DNA of 64,000 bases from Thinopyrum elongatum (lineage: Eukaryota; Streptophyta; Magnoliopsida; Poales; Poaceae). Numbering within the stretch: position 1 is the stretch's first letter; each line of letters begins with the position of its first letter. Below the pieces are notes generated by a model, which was not told the DNA's origin, did no database searches, and was given only the letters and a program-made list of their open reading frames with translations. This document shows, piece by piece, positions 32,131-44,712 of this stretch. The stretch covers positions 16,369,927 to 16,433,926 of the forward strand of contig CM022301.1 of NCBI GenBank assembly GCA_011799875.1, written 5' to 3'. The position numbers and the translations under genes are program-made.

Positions 32131-35053
32131 CTAGTTACATTGTGATGAATCGAACACCCTAGAGTTCTGGTGCTGATCATGTTTTGCTCGTGGAAGAGAT
32201 TTAGTCAACGGATCTGCGACATTCAGATCCGTATGTACTTTACAAATATCTATGTCTCCATCTTGAATATATTCACGAATGGAGTTCAAGTGGCGCTTGA
32301 TGTGCTTGGTCTTCCTGTGAAACCTGGGCTCCTTGGTAATGGCAATAGCTCCAGTGTTGTCACAGAAGAGAGTCATCGGGCCCGATGCATTGGGAATCAC
32401 TCCTAGGTCGGTGATAGACTCCTTCATCCAGACTCCTTCCTGAGCTGCTTCCGAAGCAGCTATGTACTCCGCTTCACATGTAGATCCCGCCATGACGCTT
32501 TGCTTGCAACTGCACCAGCTGACTGCCCCACCATTCAAAATGTACACGTATCCGGTTTGTGACTTGGAGTCATCCAGATCTGTGTCAAAGCTAGCATCGA
32601 CGTAACCCTTTACGACGAGCTCTTCGGCACCTCCATAAACGAGAAACATATCCTTAGTCCTTTCAGGTACTTCAGGATATTCTTGACCACTGTCCAGTGT
32701 TCCATTCCGGGATCACTTTGGTACCTCCCTACCAAACTTATGGCAAGGTTCACATCAGGTCTGGTACACAGCATGGCATACATAATAGAGCCTATGGCTG
32801 AGGCATAGGGGATGACACTCATCTTTTCTCTTTCTTCTGCCGAGCTCGGGCGTTGAGCTACGCTCAATCTCACACCTTGCAATACAGGCAAGAACCCCTT
32901 CTTGGACTGATCCATATTGAACTTCTTCAATATCTTGTCAAGGTATGTGCTTTGAGAAAGACCAATGAGGCGTCTCGATCTATCTCTATAGATCTTGATG
33001 CCTAATATGTAAGCAGCTTCTCCAAGGTCCTTTATTTAAAAACACTTATTCAAGTAGGCCTTTATGCTTTCCAAAAGTTCTATATCATTTCCCATCAACA
33101 GTATGTCATCCACATATAATATGAGAAATGCTACAGAGCTGCCACTCACTTTCTTATAAATATAGGCTTCTCCATAAGTCTGTATAAACCCAAACGCTTT
33201 GATCATTTCATCAAAGCGAATGTTCCAACTCCGAGATGCTTGCACCAGCCCATAGATGGAGCGCTGGAGCTTGCATATTTTGTCAGCATTCTTAGGATCG
33301 ACAAAACCTTCTGGCTGCATCATATACAATTCTTCCTTAAGAAAACCATTAAGGAATGCTGTTTTGACATCCATTTGCCAGATCTCATAATCATAGAATG
33401 CGGCAATTCCTAACATGATTCGGACAGACTTCATCTTTGCTACGGGTGAGAAGGTCTCATCGTAGTCAACCCCTTGAACCTGTCAATAACCCTTAGCGAC
33501 AAGCTGAGCCTTATAGACGGTCACATTACCATCCGCGTCAGTCTTCTTCTTAAAGATCCACTTATTCTCTATGGCTTGCCGATCATCGGGCAAGTCCGTC
33601 AAAGTCCATACTTTGTTTTCATACATGGATCCTATCTCGGATTTCATGGATTCAAGCCATTTGTTGGAATCCGGGCCCTCCATCGCTTCTTCATAGTTCG
33701 AAGGTTCACCGTTGTCTAACAACATGATTTCCAGGACAGGGTTGCCGTACCACTCTGGTGCGGAACGTGTCCTCGTGGACCTACGAAGTTTAGTAGCAAC
33801 TTGACCCGAAGTTTCATGATCATCATCATTAACTTCCTCTCTAGTCGGTGCAGGCACCACAGAATAATCTTCCTGAGCTGCGCTACTCTCCGATTCAAGA
33901 TGGGGTACCGCGTCAAGTTCTACTTTCCTCCCACTTACTTCTTTCGAGAGAAACTCTTTCTCCAGAAAGGATCCATTCTTGGCAACAAAGATCTTGCCTT
34001 CAGATCTGAGGTAGAAGGTATACCCAATAGTTTCCTTAGGGTATCCTATGAAGACGCATTTTTCGATTTGGGTTCAAGCTTTTCAGGTTGAAGTTTCTTG
34101 ACATAAGCATCGCATCCCCAAACTTTCAGAAACGACAGCTTAGGTTTCTTCCCAAACCATAATTCATACGGTGTCGTCTCAACGGATTTAGACGGTGCCA
34201 TATTTAAAGTGAATCCGGCAGTCTCTAAAGCATAACCCCAAAATGATAGCGGTAGATCGATAAGAGACATCATAGATCGCACCATATCCAATAGAGTGCG
34301 ATTACGACGTTCGGACACACCATTACGCTGAGGTGTTCCAGGCGGCATGAGTTGTGAAACAATTCCACATTTCCTTAAGTGCGTGCCAAACTCGTGACTC
34401 AAGTATTCTCCTCCACGATCTGATCATCAGAACTTTATTTTCCTGTCACATTGATTCTCTACCTTGCTCTGAAATTCCTTGAACTTTTCAAAGGTTTCAG
34501 ACTTGTGTTTCATTAAGTAGACATACCCATATCTAGTTAAGTCATCAGTGAGGGTGAGAACATAACGATAGCCACCGCGAGCCTCAATGCTCATTGGACC
34601 GCATACATCAGTATGTATTATTTTTAACAAGTTGGTTGCTCGCTCCATTGTTCCGGAGAACGGAGTCTTGGTCATTTTTCCCATGAGGCATGGTTCGCAC
34701 GTGTCAAATGATTCATAATCAAGAGACTTCAAAAGTCCATCTGCATGGAGTTTCTTCATGCATTTGACACCAATGTGACCAAGGCGGCAGTGCCACAAGT
34801 ATGAGGGACTATCATTATCAACCTTACATCTTTTGACATTCACACTATGAATATGTTTAACATCATGTTCGAGATTCAATAAAAATAAACCATTGACCAG
34901 AGGGGCATGACCATAAAACATATCTCTCATATAAATAGAACAACCATTATTCTCGGATTTAAATGAGTAGCCATCTCGCACTAAATAACAATTATTGAGG
35001 TTTAAAACTAATCCCGAAGGTAAATGTAGAGGCAGCGTGCCGACGGCGATCAC
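32131..35053 (-). pseudogene. Angela-type pol (integrase, reverse transcriptase, RNase H), broken
   Basis: Order on the minus strand: a pre-integrase region with LWHCRLGHIGVKCMKKLH and CEPCLMGK and the integrase core (TDVCGP, LTLTDDLTRYGYVY) in 35053-34427; the rest of integrase (PPGTPQRNGVSERRNRTLLD) in 34402-34046; reverse transcriptase in 33860-33036 with DVKTAFLNG and YVDD (about 33105-33116); and copia RNase H in 32649-32131 (YVDASFDTDLDDSKS, AEYIAASEAAQE, HTDLNVADPLTKSLP). The order integrase before reverse transcriptase is that of copia. At least five breaks (stops or frameshifts near 34410, 33950, 33475, 33000, 32620) prevent a polyprotein. Confidence 0.93.
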
Positions 35054-35059
35054 ATCGAC

Positions 35060-35672
35060 CTAGGAACCATTCCCGACGCGCATCGTCACCTCGTCCTTCA
35101 CTAGTCTCCGCTTATTCCGCAGCTCCTGTTTTGAGTTACAAATGTGAGCAACCGCACCGGTATCAAATACCCAGGAGCTACTACGAGTGTTGGTAAGGTA
35201 CACATCAATAACATGTATATCATATATACCTTTGGCGTTGCCGGCCTTCTTATCCGCTAAGTACTTGAGGCAGTTCCGCTTCCAGTGACCATTTCCCTTG
35301 CAATAAAAGCACTCAGTCTCAGGCTTGGGTCCATTCTTTGGCTTTTTCCCGGCAACTGACTTACCGGGCGTGGCAACTCCCTTGCCGTCCTTCTTGAAGT
35401 TCTTCTTACCCTTGCCTTTCTTGAAACTAGTGGTATTATTCACCATCAACACTTGATGTTCCTCTACGCGACTGCCAGGCGTTCATAACGTCTTGAGTTT
35501 CTAGGAAAATGGGTGCGTCACCTAGCGGTGCTTCAAGGACATATACTTTCTTGGCAGCTATGAGGATGATCCTCAAGTTACAGACCCAGTCCGTATAGTT
35601 GCTACCATCGTCTTTCAGCTTGGGTTTCTCTAGGAACGCGTTGAAGTTGAGGGCAACATTAGCGTGGGCCAT
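35060..35672 (-). pseudogene. Angela-type gag and protease start, internally deleted
   Basis: The N-terminus (MAHANVALNFNAFLEKPKLK) runs to VMNAWQSR and then jumps, out of frame, into EEHQVLMVN, the region just before the basic tail; the central capsid portion is missing. The zinc knuckle is intact (CFYCKGNGHWKRNC: Cys, Cys, His, Cys spaced 2-4-4). It is followed by the protease motif FDTGA. From family knowledge the missing part is on the order of 100 residues. The joint lies at about 35450-35475. Confidence 0.85.
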
Positions 35673-36921
35673 TGGATCTACAAGATAGGTTGTAAAGACA
35701 ATTTTAGACTAAGTTCATGATAATTAAGTTCATCTGATCAAATTATTTAATGAACTCCCACTCAGATAGACATCCCTCTAGTCATATAAGTGATACATGA
35801 TCCGAATCGACTAGGTCGTGTCCGATCATCACGTGAGACGGACTAGTCATCAACGGTGAACATCTCCATGTTGATCGCATCTACTATACGACTCATGTTC
35901 GACCTTTTGGTCCCTCGTGTTTCGAGGCCATGTCTGTACATGCTAGGCTCGTCAAGTCAACCTAAGTGTTTCGCATGTGTAAATCTGGCTTACACCCATT
36001 GTATGCAAATGTTAGAATCTATCACACCCGATCATCACGTGGTGCTTCGAAACAACGAACCTTCGCAACGGTGCACACTTAGGGGAACACATTTGTTGAA
36101 ATTTTTAGTGAGGGATCATCTTATTTATGCTATCGTCGTTCTAAGCAAATAAGATGTAAAAATGATAAACATCACATGCAAATCATAAAGTGACATGATA
36201 TGGCCAATATCATCTTGCGCTTTTGATCTCCATCTTCGAGGCGCGGCATGATCACCATAGTCACTGGCATGACACCATGATCTCCATCATCATGATCTCC
36301 ATCATCGTGTCTTCATGAAGTTGTCTAACGGTTAGCAATAAAGTAAAGTAATTACATGGCGTTTTCATTGACACGCAGGTCATACAATAAATTAAGACAA
36401 CTCCTATGGCTCCTGCTAGTTGTCATACTCATCGACATGCAAGTCGTGATTCCTATTACAAGAACATGATCAATCTCATACATCACATATATAATTCATC
36501 ACATCCTTTTGGCCATATCACATCACATAGCATACCCTGCAAAAACAAGTTAGACGTCCTCTAATTGTTGTTGCATGTTTTACGTGGCTGCTATGGGTTT
36601 CTAGCAAGAACGTTTCTTACCTACGCAAAAGCCACAACGGTGATATGCCAATTGCTATTTACCCTTCATAAGGACCCTCTTCATCGAATCCGATCCGACT
36701 AAAGTGGGAGAGACAGACACCCGCTAGCCACCTTATGCAACAAGTGCATGTCAGTCGGTGGAACCTGTCTCACGTAAGCGTACATGTAAGGTCGGTCTGG
36801 GCTGCTTCATCCCACAATGCCGCCGAATCAAGATACGACTAGTAACGGTAAGCAAATTGAATAAATCATCGCCCACAACTACTTGTGTTCTACTCGTGCA
36901 TAAAATCTACGCATAGACCTA
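35673..36921 (-). other. Angela 5' leader, no gene
   Basis: About 1.25 kb between the primer site and gag start. No ORF of note. Long leaders containing packaging signals are usual in this group. Confidence 0.7.
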
Positions 36922-36935
36922 GCTCATGATGCCAC
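36922..36935 (-). other. Angela primer-binding site
   Basis: GTGGCATCATGAGC on the minus strand directly follows the 5' LTR. It resembles the initiator tRNA-Met complement TGGTATCAGAGC used by copia elements, with one substitution and small changes. Confidence 0.75.
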
Positions 36936-38661
36936 TGTTGGGGAACGTAGTAATAATTCAAAATTTTCCTACGTGTCACCAAGATCAATCTAGGAGATGC
37001 TAGCAACAAGTGAGAGGGAGTGCATCTTCATACCCTTGAAGATCTCTACGCGGAAGCGTTACAAGAACACGGTTGATGCAGTCGTACTCGCGGTGATTCA
37101 ACTCGTGGAAGATCCGACAAGCGCCGAACGGACGGCGCCTCCGCGTTCAGCACACGTACAGCCCGGGGACATCTCCTCCTTCTTGATCCATCAAGGGGAG
37201 AGGAGAAGTTGAGGGAGAGCTCCGGCAGCACGACGGCCTGGTGGCGGTGGAGCTCGTGGTTCTCCGGCAGAGCTTCGCTAAGAACTACGGAGGAGGAGGA
37301 GTAGCAGGGGGGAGGGTTGCGCCAGTGGCAAGGGGTTGCAGCTCCCATGCACCTCCCCACTATATATATGGGTGGAGGGGGCTGGTTTCTTGCCCTCCAA
37401 GTCCATTGGGGTGTTGGCAAAGGTGGGAGGAAATAAATCCCATCCTTTCCCTTCCGCACCGATTGTTATCCCCCTTGATCTTATCCCTTCGGGATATGAT
37501 CTTATTCCTTCTAAGGGGGGATATTGGTGCGCATTGACCAGGGGTGTGGGGCCTTGCCCCCACTACCCACGTTCATGTGGGTCCCCCCATGCAGGTGGGC
37601 CCCATTCCGGAACCTTCTAGAACCTTCCCGGTACAATACCGAAAAATCCCGAACATTTTTCGGCGGCCAAAATAGGACTTCCCATATATAAATCTTTACC
37701 TCTGGACCATTCCGGAACTCCTCGTGACGTCCGGGATCTCATCCGAGACTCCGAACAACTTTCGGTAACCACATACAATTTCCCATAACAACTCTAGCAT
37801 CACGGAACCTTAAGTGTGTAGACCTTACGGGTTCGGGAACCATGCAGACATGACCGAGACACCTCTCCGGCCAATAACCAATAGCGGGATCTAGATACCC
37901 ATATTGGCTCCCACATGTTCCACGATGATCTCATCGGATGAACCACGATGTCAGGGATTCAATCAATCCCGTATACAATTTCTTTTGTCCATCGGTATGT
38001 TACTTGCCCGTGATTCGATCGTCGGTATCCCTATACCTTGTTCAATCTCGTTACCGGCAAGTCTCTTTACTCGTTTCGTAACACATAATCCCGTGGCTAA
38101 CTCCTTAGTCACATTGAGCTCATTATGATGATGCATTACCGAGTGGGCCCAGAGATACCTCTTCGTCATACGGAGTGACAAATCCCAGTCTCGATTCGTG
38201 CCAACCCAACAGACACTTTCGGAGATACCTGTAGTGCACCTTTATGGTCACCCAGTTACGATGTGATGTTTGATACACCCAAAGCATTCCTACGGTATCC
38301 GGGAGTTGCACAATCTCATGGTCTAAGGAAATGATACTTGACATTAGAAAAGCTCTAGCAAATGAACTACACGATCTTGTGCTATGCTTAGGATTGGGTC
38401 TTGTCCATCACATCATTCTCCTAATGATGTGATCCCGTTATCAACGACATCCAATGTCCATGGTCAGGAAACCACAACCATCTATTGATCAACGAGCTAG
38501 TCAACTAGAGGCTCACTAGGGACATGCTGTGGTCTATGTATTCACACATGTATTACGGTTTCCGGTTAATACAATTATAGCATGAACAATAGACAATTAT
38601 CATGAACAAGGAAATATAATAATAACCATTTTATTATTGCCTCTAGGGCATATTTCCAACA
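36936..38661 (-). repeat. Angela-type 5' LTR
   Basis: 1726 bp, minus-strand start TGTTGGAAATATGCC at 38661, end CCCCAACA at 36936. TATA-like TATATATA lies near 37361-37368. Confidence 0.93.
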
Positions 38662-39680
38662 CGGATGTCCCTTCCCCGCGCGCCCGGAGGGGGAGTCGGG
38701 CTCCCTCCTTCCCGGCGGCGGTGCTCTTCGGCTGACGGCGGTGGGGCTCGGTGGCGAAGTCCGGTGGGCCTCGGGTGCCCTCAACGCGGCGGCATGGTCG
38801 TTGGCTGCGGGGCGGCGCTTTGGGCTGCTGGCCGGCGGCGCCCGCTCGGCCCAGATCTGGGCCCTTTCGGGCTCCATCTGGGCTGGGGCAGGCCTGCTGG
38901 TCGGGGCGCGGTGGCGTGGCTCCCTGGTGGTGTGGCGAGGCGGCGGTGGCTGTGGTGGTGATGGCTCCGGTGGCCGGCGTGCTGAAGCGTGGCTGCTGGG
39001 ACTGTCCGGACCCGTTTGGGTCCGGCCGGGCCGGTGGTGGCCTGGCAAGTCCCTGTCGCTACGTCTGGTTGGCTCCGCGCGGCGGTGGAGGTTGTTCCCT
39101 CCTGTCGGCTGCGGTGCGGTTGCCCCGGAGCCCGGTGTCTCCTCGTCCTGCCTCCAGGTCTCGTGTTGGTGGCCTCAGTGAGACGGTGAAGATGGTGCGA
39201 TGTCCGTGGTGGCACAGCTGGTGGGCGGCATGTTGGGCGGTGCACTTCCAATCGTCTGGTCTGACGGTGGTGGGTTCGGGGCGGGAGAAATCTCTAGCGG
39301 CTCATTCGCCACCGGCGCGGCGGCGCTCGTGGGCATCGTCGGACCCCTCCTGAGGGGCGCCGGTGATACCCCTTCCCCACTGCCATTCGCGTACCGGGGT
39401 TAACCCTAGGACTTGTCCGGGCAGCAGCGGCGGCATCGTCGCTTTCCTTCATGAAGGTGTTGCTTGGTACGCGAGACTTCGAAGTGCTTGGCGTGCGGTG
39501 GTACTTCTCCGGAGGGTGCAGCGGGTGTCGGCCATCTTCACTTAGTTGGGTTGCCGGCGTCGGCATTTGTTTCTTTTTTCTTTCTCTTCCTTTCCTTTTG
39601 GGCTTGTTTGTGCTGTGGCCCCAGCGAGCTGGTTGTATCGGTTGGTTGCTTTATAATCTAAAGCAGGGGGAGACCCTTTT
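38662..39680 (+). repeat. GC-rich repeat, copy 2, right part
   Basis: Resumes exactly at CGGAT and matches 14456-15480, with point changes and small indels, including the CTTTATAATCTAAAGCAGGG tail. Confidence 0.8.
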
Positions 39681-41619
39681 TCGTAATCAGACTTTAGCTC
39701 AAACAGCATCGTCAAGAAATTTTAGGCATAACCCTGGCCATTGGGAAATCAGGCATCATCTTGCAATTTTCTTTGATACATCTAGCCACATTCAAACTCA
39801 GATTTTGCACATTTCTATGAACCACAACTTTAGGCCTCATGATTGTGCAGCAAGCGCAAATCTTACATTCTTATGAAGTTGGTCCCAATTCTCTCAACAT
39901 ACAAACTGGCCACCTCAACGTCTCACTAAGCAATGCATTTAAATCTTCTCTCCCACTAAGCCATGCAAAATCTGCGACATAAGGGAGTCATGCATTTGAC
40001 TTATAAATTATAATTATTTTTGCATTAGTCTATGCATGTAACGCTGCCACATCATATATTCATGTTAGTCATCCTTCACATTTTTGTCGAAATGAATTTT
40101 TAACTGTAATACAAAAGTTTTTTATTCTATTTTGAGATACCTTTTTTTTATTGATTTTCAACCTTATACTTTCTTTTCATTAGATTTAGTCATTTTTAGC
40201 AACTACTTACACTTTTTTAACGAAGTTTCCACAGCAACGCGGGGAGAGAGTTATCCCCACTACTCTATTTATCTTGGCATGCAAACATGCCAACTCAGTC
40301 ATCATGCCATATCAGCAACATTGCAACTAAACTACCGAATTTCCTTGCTCTACCGTGATGCCATGTCATCACTTATGTTTTTTTTTCTTTGCTTCAGTTT
40401 AATAGCCATGAGTCCATTATCTCCTCCATGCAAAAAGAAGCAGCAGAAATGGTTGGCTATTCACAACCCCACTATCTCATTGATATTCAACTTCTCCACG
40501 AAACAAGTCTAGGAGTAATAGTTGAAGGCATCACTTCATTCCCTTATAAATGTCCTTCTCACATGAGTTCTTTTAATAAATAGCAACGAACTCATCACCT
40601 GACAAGGATTCATGATTTGTTTCCCTTTCACTTGCTCTATCTCTTCCGTAGAACCCAGACCAACATGAGTACTGGACGACTGTACATACTGAGGTTCCGA
40701 GGCTGACATTCTGCGGGAAGACCATGGCACCGATTTTGCTGTGGCCATCCACAGCGTCGGTGCCGAGATAGGGACAACAACGAGGCAGGACGAGAGGGCG
40801 AAGCCCTACATATCATCAACTATGCCGGCCAAATTGGACGGAGGCGACGCGGTCGCGGGGCGCACTACCACTGAGGATATTGTCGTGGGCAACACCATGA
40901 AGCCACCTCAATCAGGCCATCTGGCTTGGCTTCTCGGCAATGTCATGCATCCCAGTAGGGTCAGGCATGCGTGCGTCCCACATCTTTTATTGTTTCTCCA
41001 CCACTCATCATCGGTCAGATTTCGATCCGCTACACGAGCAGGTCAATGCATTGCGTCCCCGCCATAGGATACCTGGTTGGCCTCCGCCTTTACGCTTCAC
41101 CTACTCCTTACAACATCTGTTGATTCTGCATCACATCGAGTTGTTGTAAAGGGAAGAAACAGCCTTCAGGTATGGCTCTTAAATCTCGTGCTTCCTTTGC
41201 ACTCTATCTAGCATAAACTACCACGATGTTTATCTTACGATCTACATGCTATATATACATATAGAACTATGTAAGTTCAGCAAAGACACATACCCGAGAA
41301 AGATTAGCGCTGGGAATTCATTCAAGGTGCAAACATGTAATTTGTATTGTAGTATTAATTGCTACTTTTTTTATTAGCAGCACAACAGATATATTGTCTT
41401 ATTTCCATTGAGATGATCAAAGGTAAGATCCTCTGCAAATTTGGTTAGAGAACTGGTCATACTAAGTATGTTGATTTCAGAGATACACATTAAATCCAAG
41501 CCATCTTTTGCTACAAAACATTTTTTTTATTTTCTTACTTTTTTTCTTACCGTGTGTCCCTCTCTTTCAAATTATTTGTTACACTACCATCCTACTGCAA
41601 CACGCAGGGTATTGTCTAG
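39681..41619 (+). mobile_element. Possible Helitron, copy 2
   Basis: Counterpart of 15481-17414; CTAG at 41616-41619 followed by T, preceded by a weaker hairpin (CTAC-GCAG). Same uncertainty about the left end. Confidence 0.35.
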
Positions 41620-42149
41620 TAATACAAATTTTAAGGACATCCCAAAAATGACTTGTTATAAATAGTGGTCACAGTGTGGATCAATGCCCTACACTGATGA
41701 AGCTAGGCAATCTGCATATGAAAGAATGTAATATCACAGATGTAATTTGTTATTGATGTTAATACAAGGCACCTCTCGTGCCGGCTCTTGTCCATTTTTT
41801 TGACAAAAAGGTGGTGGATGATGTGACTGTTGTGAGAGCTCTTGTTCAGCTATAAGTTTCTATCTAGACTCCTGATGTATATAGCCCTCGTTGTGGACAA
41901 TGTTTGTCTTCGTCCGTGCTTGCCAGAGGTCAATGTCCACCTCCTTTCTCGTCCTCTGCTGCTGCTATTTATTTCTTCATGCCTTGCTTACTTTAATTCC
42001 TCTGTCTCCCTTGGAGGATGACTGATATCGATCGGCTCTGGACGACCGTGGTTAACCCACATTCAGTCAAATCTGGATGCACTGATATAGGCCGCTTGTA
42101 GATACTTCCTCCCTATTAGCCGTGATTTCGAGTAAAACTATATTTTCTT
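41620..42149. other. No gene recognised
   Basis: Counterpart of 17415-17944; nothing beyond the duplicated sequence is visible. Confidence 0.5.
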
Positions 42150-42621
42150 GAAACAAGGTAAAAGATTCACCATTTCATTAATTAAGAAGAAGGTTCAGAC
42201 ATAAGCCGCAAATAGGCAAAAACAAAGGAAAAGACTACTTTTGCGACATAAGGGTACTCAGATGACTGGCTCCAGCCAACGCCCAAAGATGGGCCTCCTC
42301 TTCGATCTTCACAACGACGACGGTGGTCAGGGTGGCCGTGTTGCGGAAGACTCACGTTTTGCTCCTTCCAATTTTCCCACGAGACAAGCATCATAACGGA
42401 GACAACCGCCTTCTTGATGTGGTCTCCAGAGATGATCATTTTGAGCCACCAATCATGAACGGAGACCTCGTGATGCCAAGCAGCCGTAGGTTGGCCGCGA
42501 ATTCCACGCCAAGTGATGATCTCATTCCAACTCGGACAGTGAACCTACACTAGAAGAAATGGTGAGCAGATGACACCTGAACCTTCTTGCAAAGGGGGCA
42601 TAGGCCGCACTTAGGCCATCC
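42150..42621 (-). pseudogene. LINE 3' end, copy 2 (part of interrupted LINE)
   Basis: Continues in frame from 59758 when the LTR element is removed: RWQRRGWPKCGLCPLCKKVQ reads across the join. Then follow DHIKKAVVSVMMLVSWENWKEQ and a tail ending near 42150. One stop and a frameshift are visible after KKVQVSSAH. Confidence 0.8.
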
Positions 42622-42626
42622 CCGCC

Positions 42627-44181
42627 TGTAGGATCGAAAGTAGGTCTAGAGGGGGGTGATTAGACTACTTGATCAAATAAAAATCTAACATTTTTCCAAT
42701 TTTAGTTGTGGGCAGATTTTACCAATTAGCATAGGTCAAGCAATCAACCTACACATGCAATTCTAAGAGTGTAGCAGCGGAATGTAAAACATTGCATATG
42801 AAGGTAAAGGGAAGGGTTTGGAGAGTGCAAACGCAATGATGACACGGAGGTTTTTGGCGTGGTTCCGATAGGTGGTGCTATTGTACATCCACGTTGATGA
42901 AGACTTCAACCCACGAAGGGTAACGGTTGCGCGAGTCCATGAAGGGCTCCACACACGAAGGGTCCACGAAGAAGCAACCTTGTCTATCCCACCATGGCCA
43001 TCGCCCACAAAGGACTTGCCTCACTCGGGTAGATCTTCACAAAGTAGGCGACCTCCTTGCCCTTACAAACTTCTTGGTTCAACTCCACAATCTTGTCGGA
43101 GGCTCCCAAGCGACACCTAACAAATCTAGGAGACACCACTCTCCAAAAGGTAATAGATGTTGTGTTGATGATGAACTCCTTGCTCTTGTGCTTCAAATGA
43201 TAGTCTCCCCAACACTCAACTCTCTCTCACAGATTTGGATATGGTGGAAAGATGATTTGAGTGGAAAGCAACTTGGGGAAGGCTAGAAATCAAGATTCTT
43301 GTGGTAGAATTGGTATATCTTGATCTCAACAGATGAGTAGGTGGTTCTCTCTCAGAAAATGTATGCTGGAAGTGTAGGCACATTCTGATGGCTCTCTCTC
43401 ATATGGAGAAGGGGGTGAAGGTGTATATATTGCCTCCACACAAAATCCAACAGTTACACACATTTGACCCAACTCGGTCAGACCGAATAGAAGAACTCGG
43501 TGCGACCGATTCAGTTCAAAATGTGAATGTTAGGAATCTCGGTGGGACCGACTAGAACAACTTGGTGGGACCGATGTGCTAGGGATTAGGGCAAACATCA
43601 GCTCGGTGAGACTGAAGTTAAGCAATAAGGCAACAGAGTAGATGTTAAGCCAACTCGGTTTGACCGATGGCAATTTCGGTGAGACCGAAATAATTGCAAC
43701 AGCCAATAGAGAGTTTGCAAGGCCATCTCGGTGAGACTGAGATCCATATCAGTGTGACCGAACTGTTAGGGTTTTTGGCAGTGGCTATGTCATATGAACT
43801 CGGTGGCACCGGATAGGAAATATCGGTGGGGCCGAGTTTGACTTTGGGTTTTGGACATATTTGGAATGAGAAAGTGGTTCAGGGCTTTGGAGATATCACT
43901 AAGCATTTTGAGCAAGTAGACCATTATGCAACACCTCATCCCCTTTTAATAGTATTGGCTTTCCTATGGACTCAATGTGATCTTGGATCACTAAAATATA
44001 AATGAAGAGTCTTGAGATTTTGCCAATATGTATCCTTAGCATTTTGAGGGGTCCACATCTCTAGTCCATGCCATGCCATTCATTGAACTTTCTGAAATAA
44101 TAAACTTGAATGGATATTAGTTCAATGAGCTATATGTTGTTATGAATTACCAAAACCACCCGGGGATTAGTTGCACTTTCA
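42627..44181 (-). repeat. 3' LTR of TGAAAGTGCAAC-type element
   Basis: 1555 bp with TG and CA ends. Contains a series of TCGGTNNGACCGA palindromes at about 43475-43835. Confidence 0.93.
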
Positions 44182-44203
44182 ATCTCCCCCTTTTTGGTAA
44201 TTG
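44182..44203 (-). other. Polypurine tract of TGAAAGTGCAAC-type element
   Basis: AAAAAGGGGGAGAT on the minus strand abuts the LTR start TGAAAGTGCAAC. Confidence 0.85.
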
Positions 44204-44712
44204 CTGACAACATATAGATCAAAGCTTCGACAAATGATAATATGAATGAATTACATCATCGCTTTGAGAAGTATGTGATAAGCAAGAGCTCCCCCTAAAT
44301 TTGTGCTTTATATAAAATTTGCGTTTGAATGCAAATGCACAATCGATTAGGATCATGGGTCACTCTGCCATGTCACATACATCTTGGTGGAGCGCTAAAA
44401 AATGATAAGAATTAAATAACATGCACTCATCACCAAAGATACAAGTGATTTATCATACAAACATTCATAGATATAAGCATGCAAGCACACATTAAGCATA
44501 ATATGATCAAACACATGATCACATAAGTATCTCACGAGCATAACATCAATGTAGCAAGAGTAGCTACAACCAAGTAAACCGAAGTAGCAAGGCAAATAAG
44601 ACCAACAAAAGGCAAAAGGCACTCTCTCTCGAAGCCTATGATCTATACACTTTCTCCCCCTTTGGCAACAAGTTACCAAAAAGTTTGAAAATGTATAGTG
44701 CTATACAGCACT

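Larger units (their letters stand above)
30365..38661 (-). mobile_element. Angela/BARE1-type copia LTR retrotransposon
   Basis: This 8297-bp element has LTRs 30365-32102 and 36936-38661, a 5-bp CGGAT target duplication (30360-30364, 38662-38666), a tRNA-Met-type primer site and a polypurine tract. The LTR start TGTTGGAAATATGCC (minus strand from 38661) and the protein sequence match the Angela/BARE1/WIS group of Triticeae as I know it. The gag-pol frame is broken by many stops and has an internal gag deletion, so it is non-functional. It is absent from the first duplication copy, so it inserted after the duplication. Confidence 0.95.
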
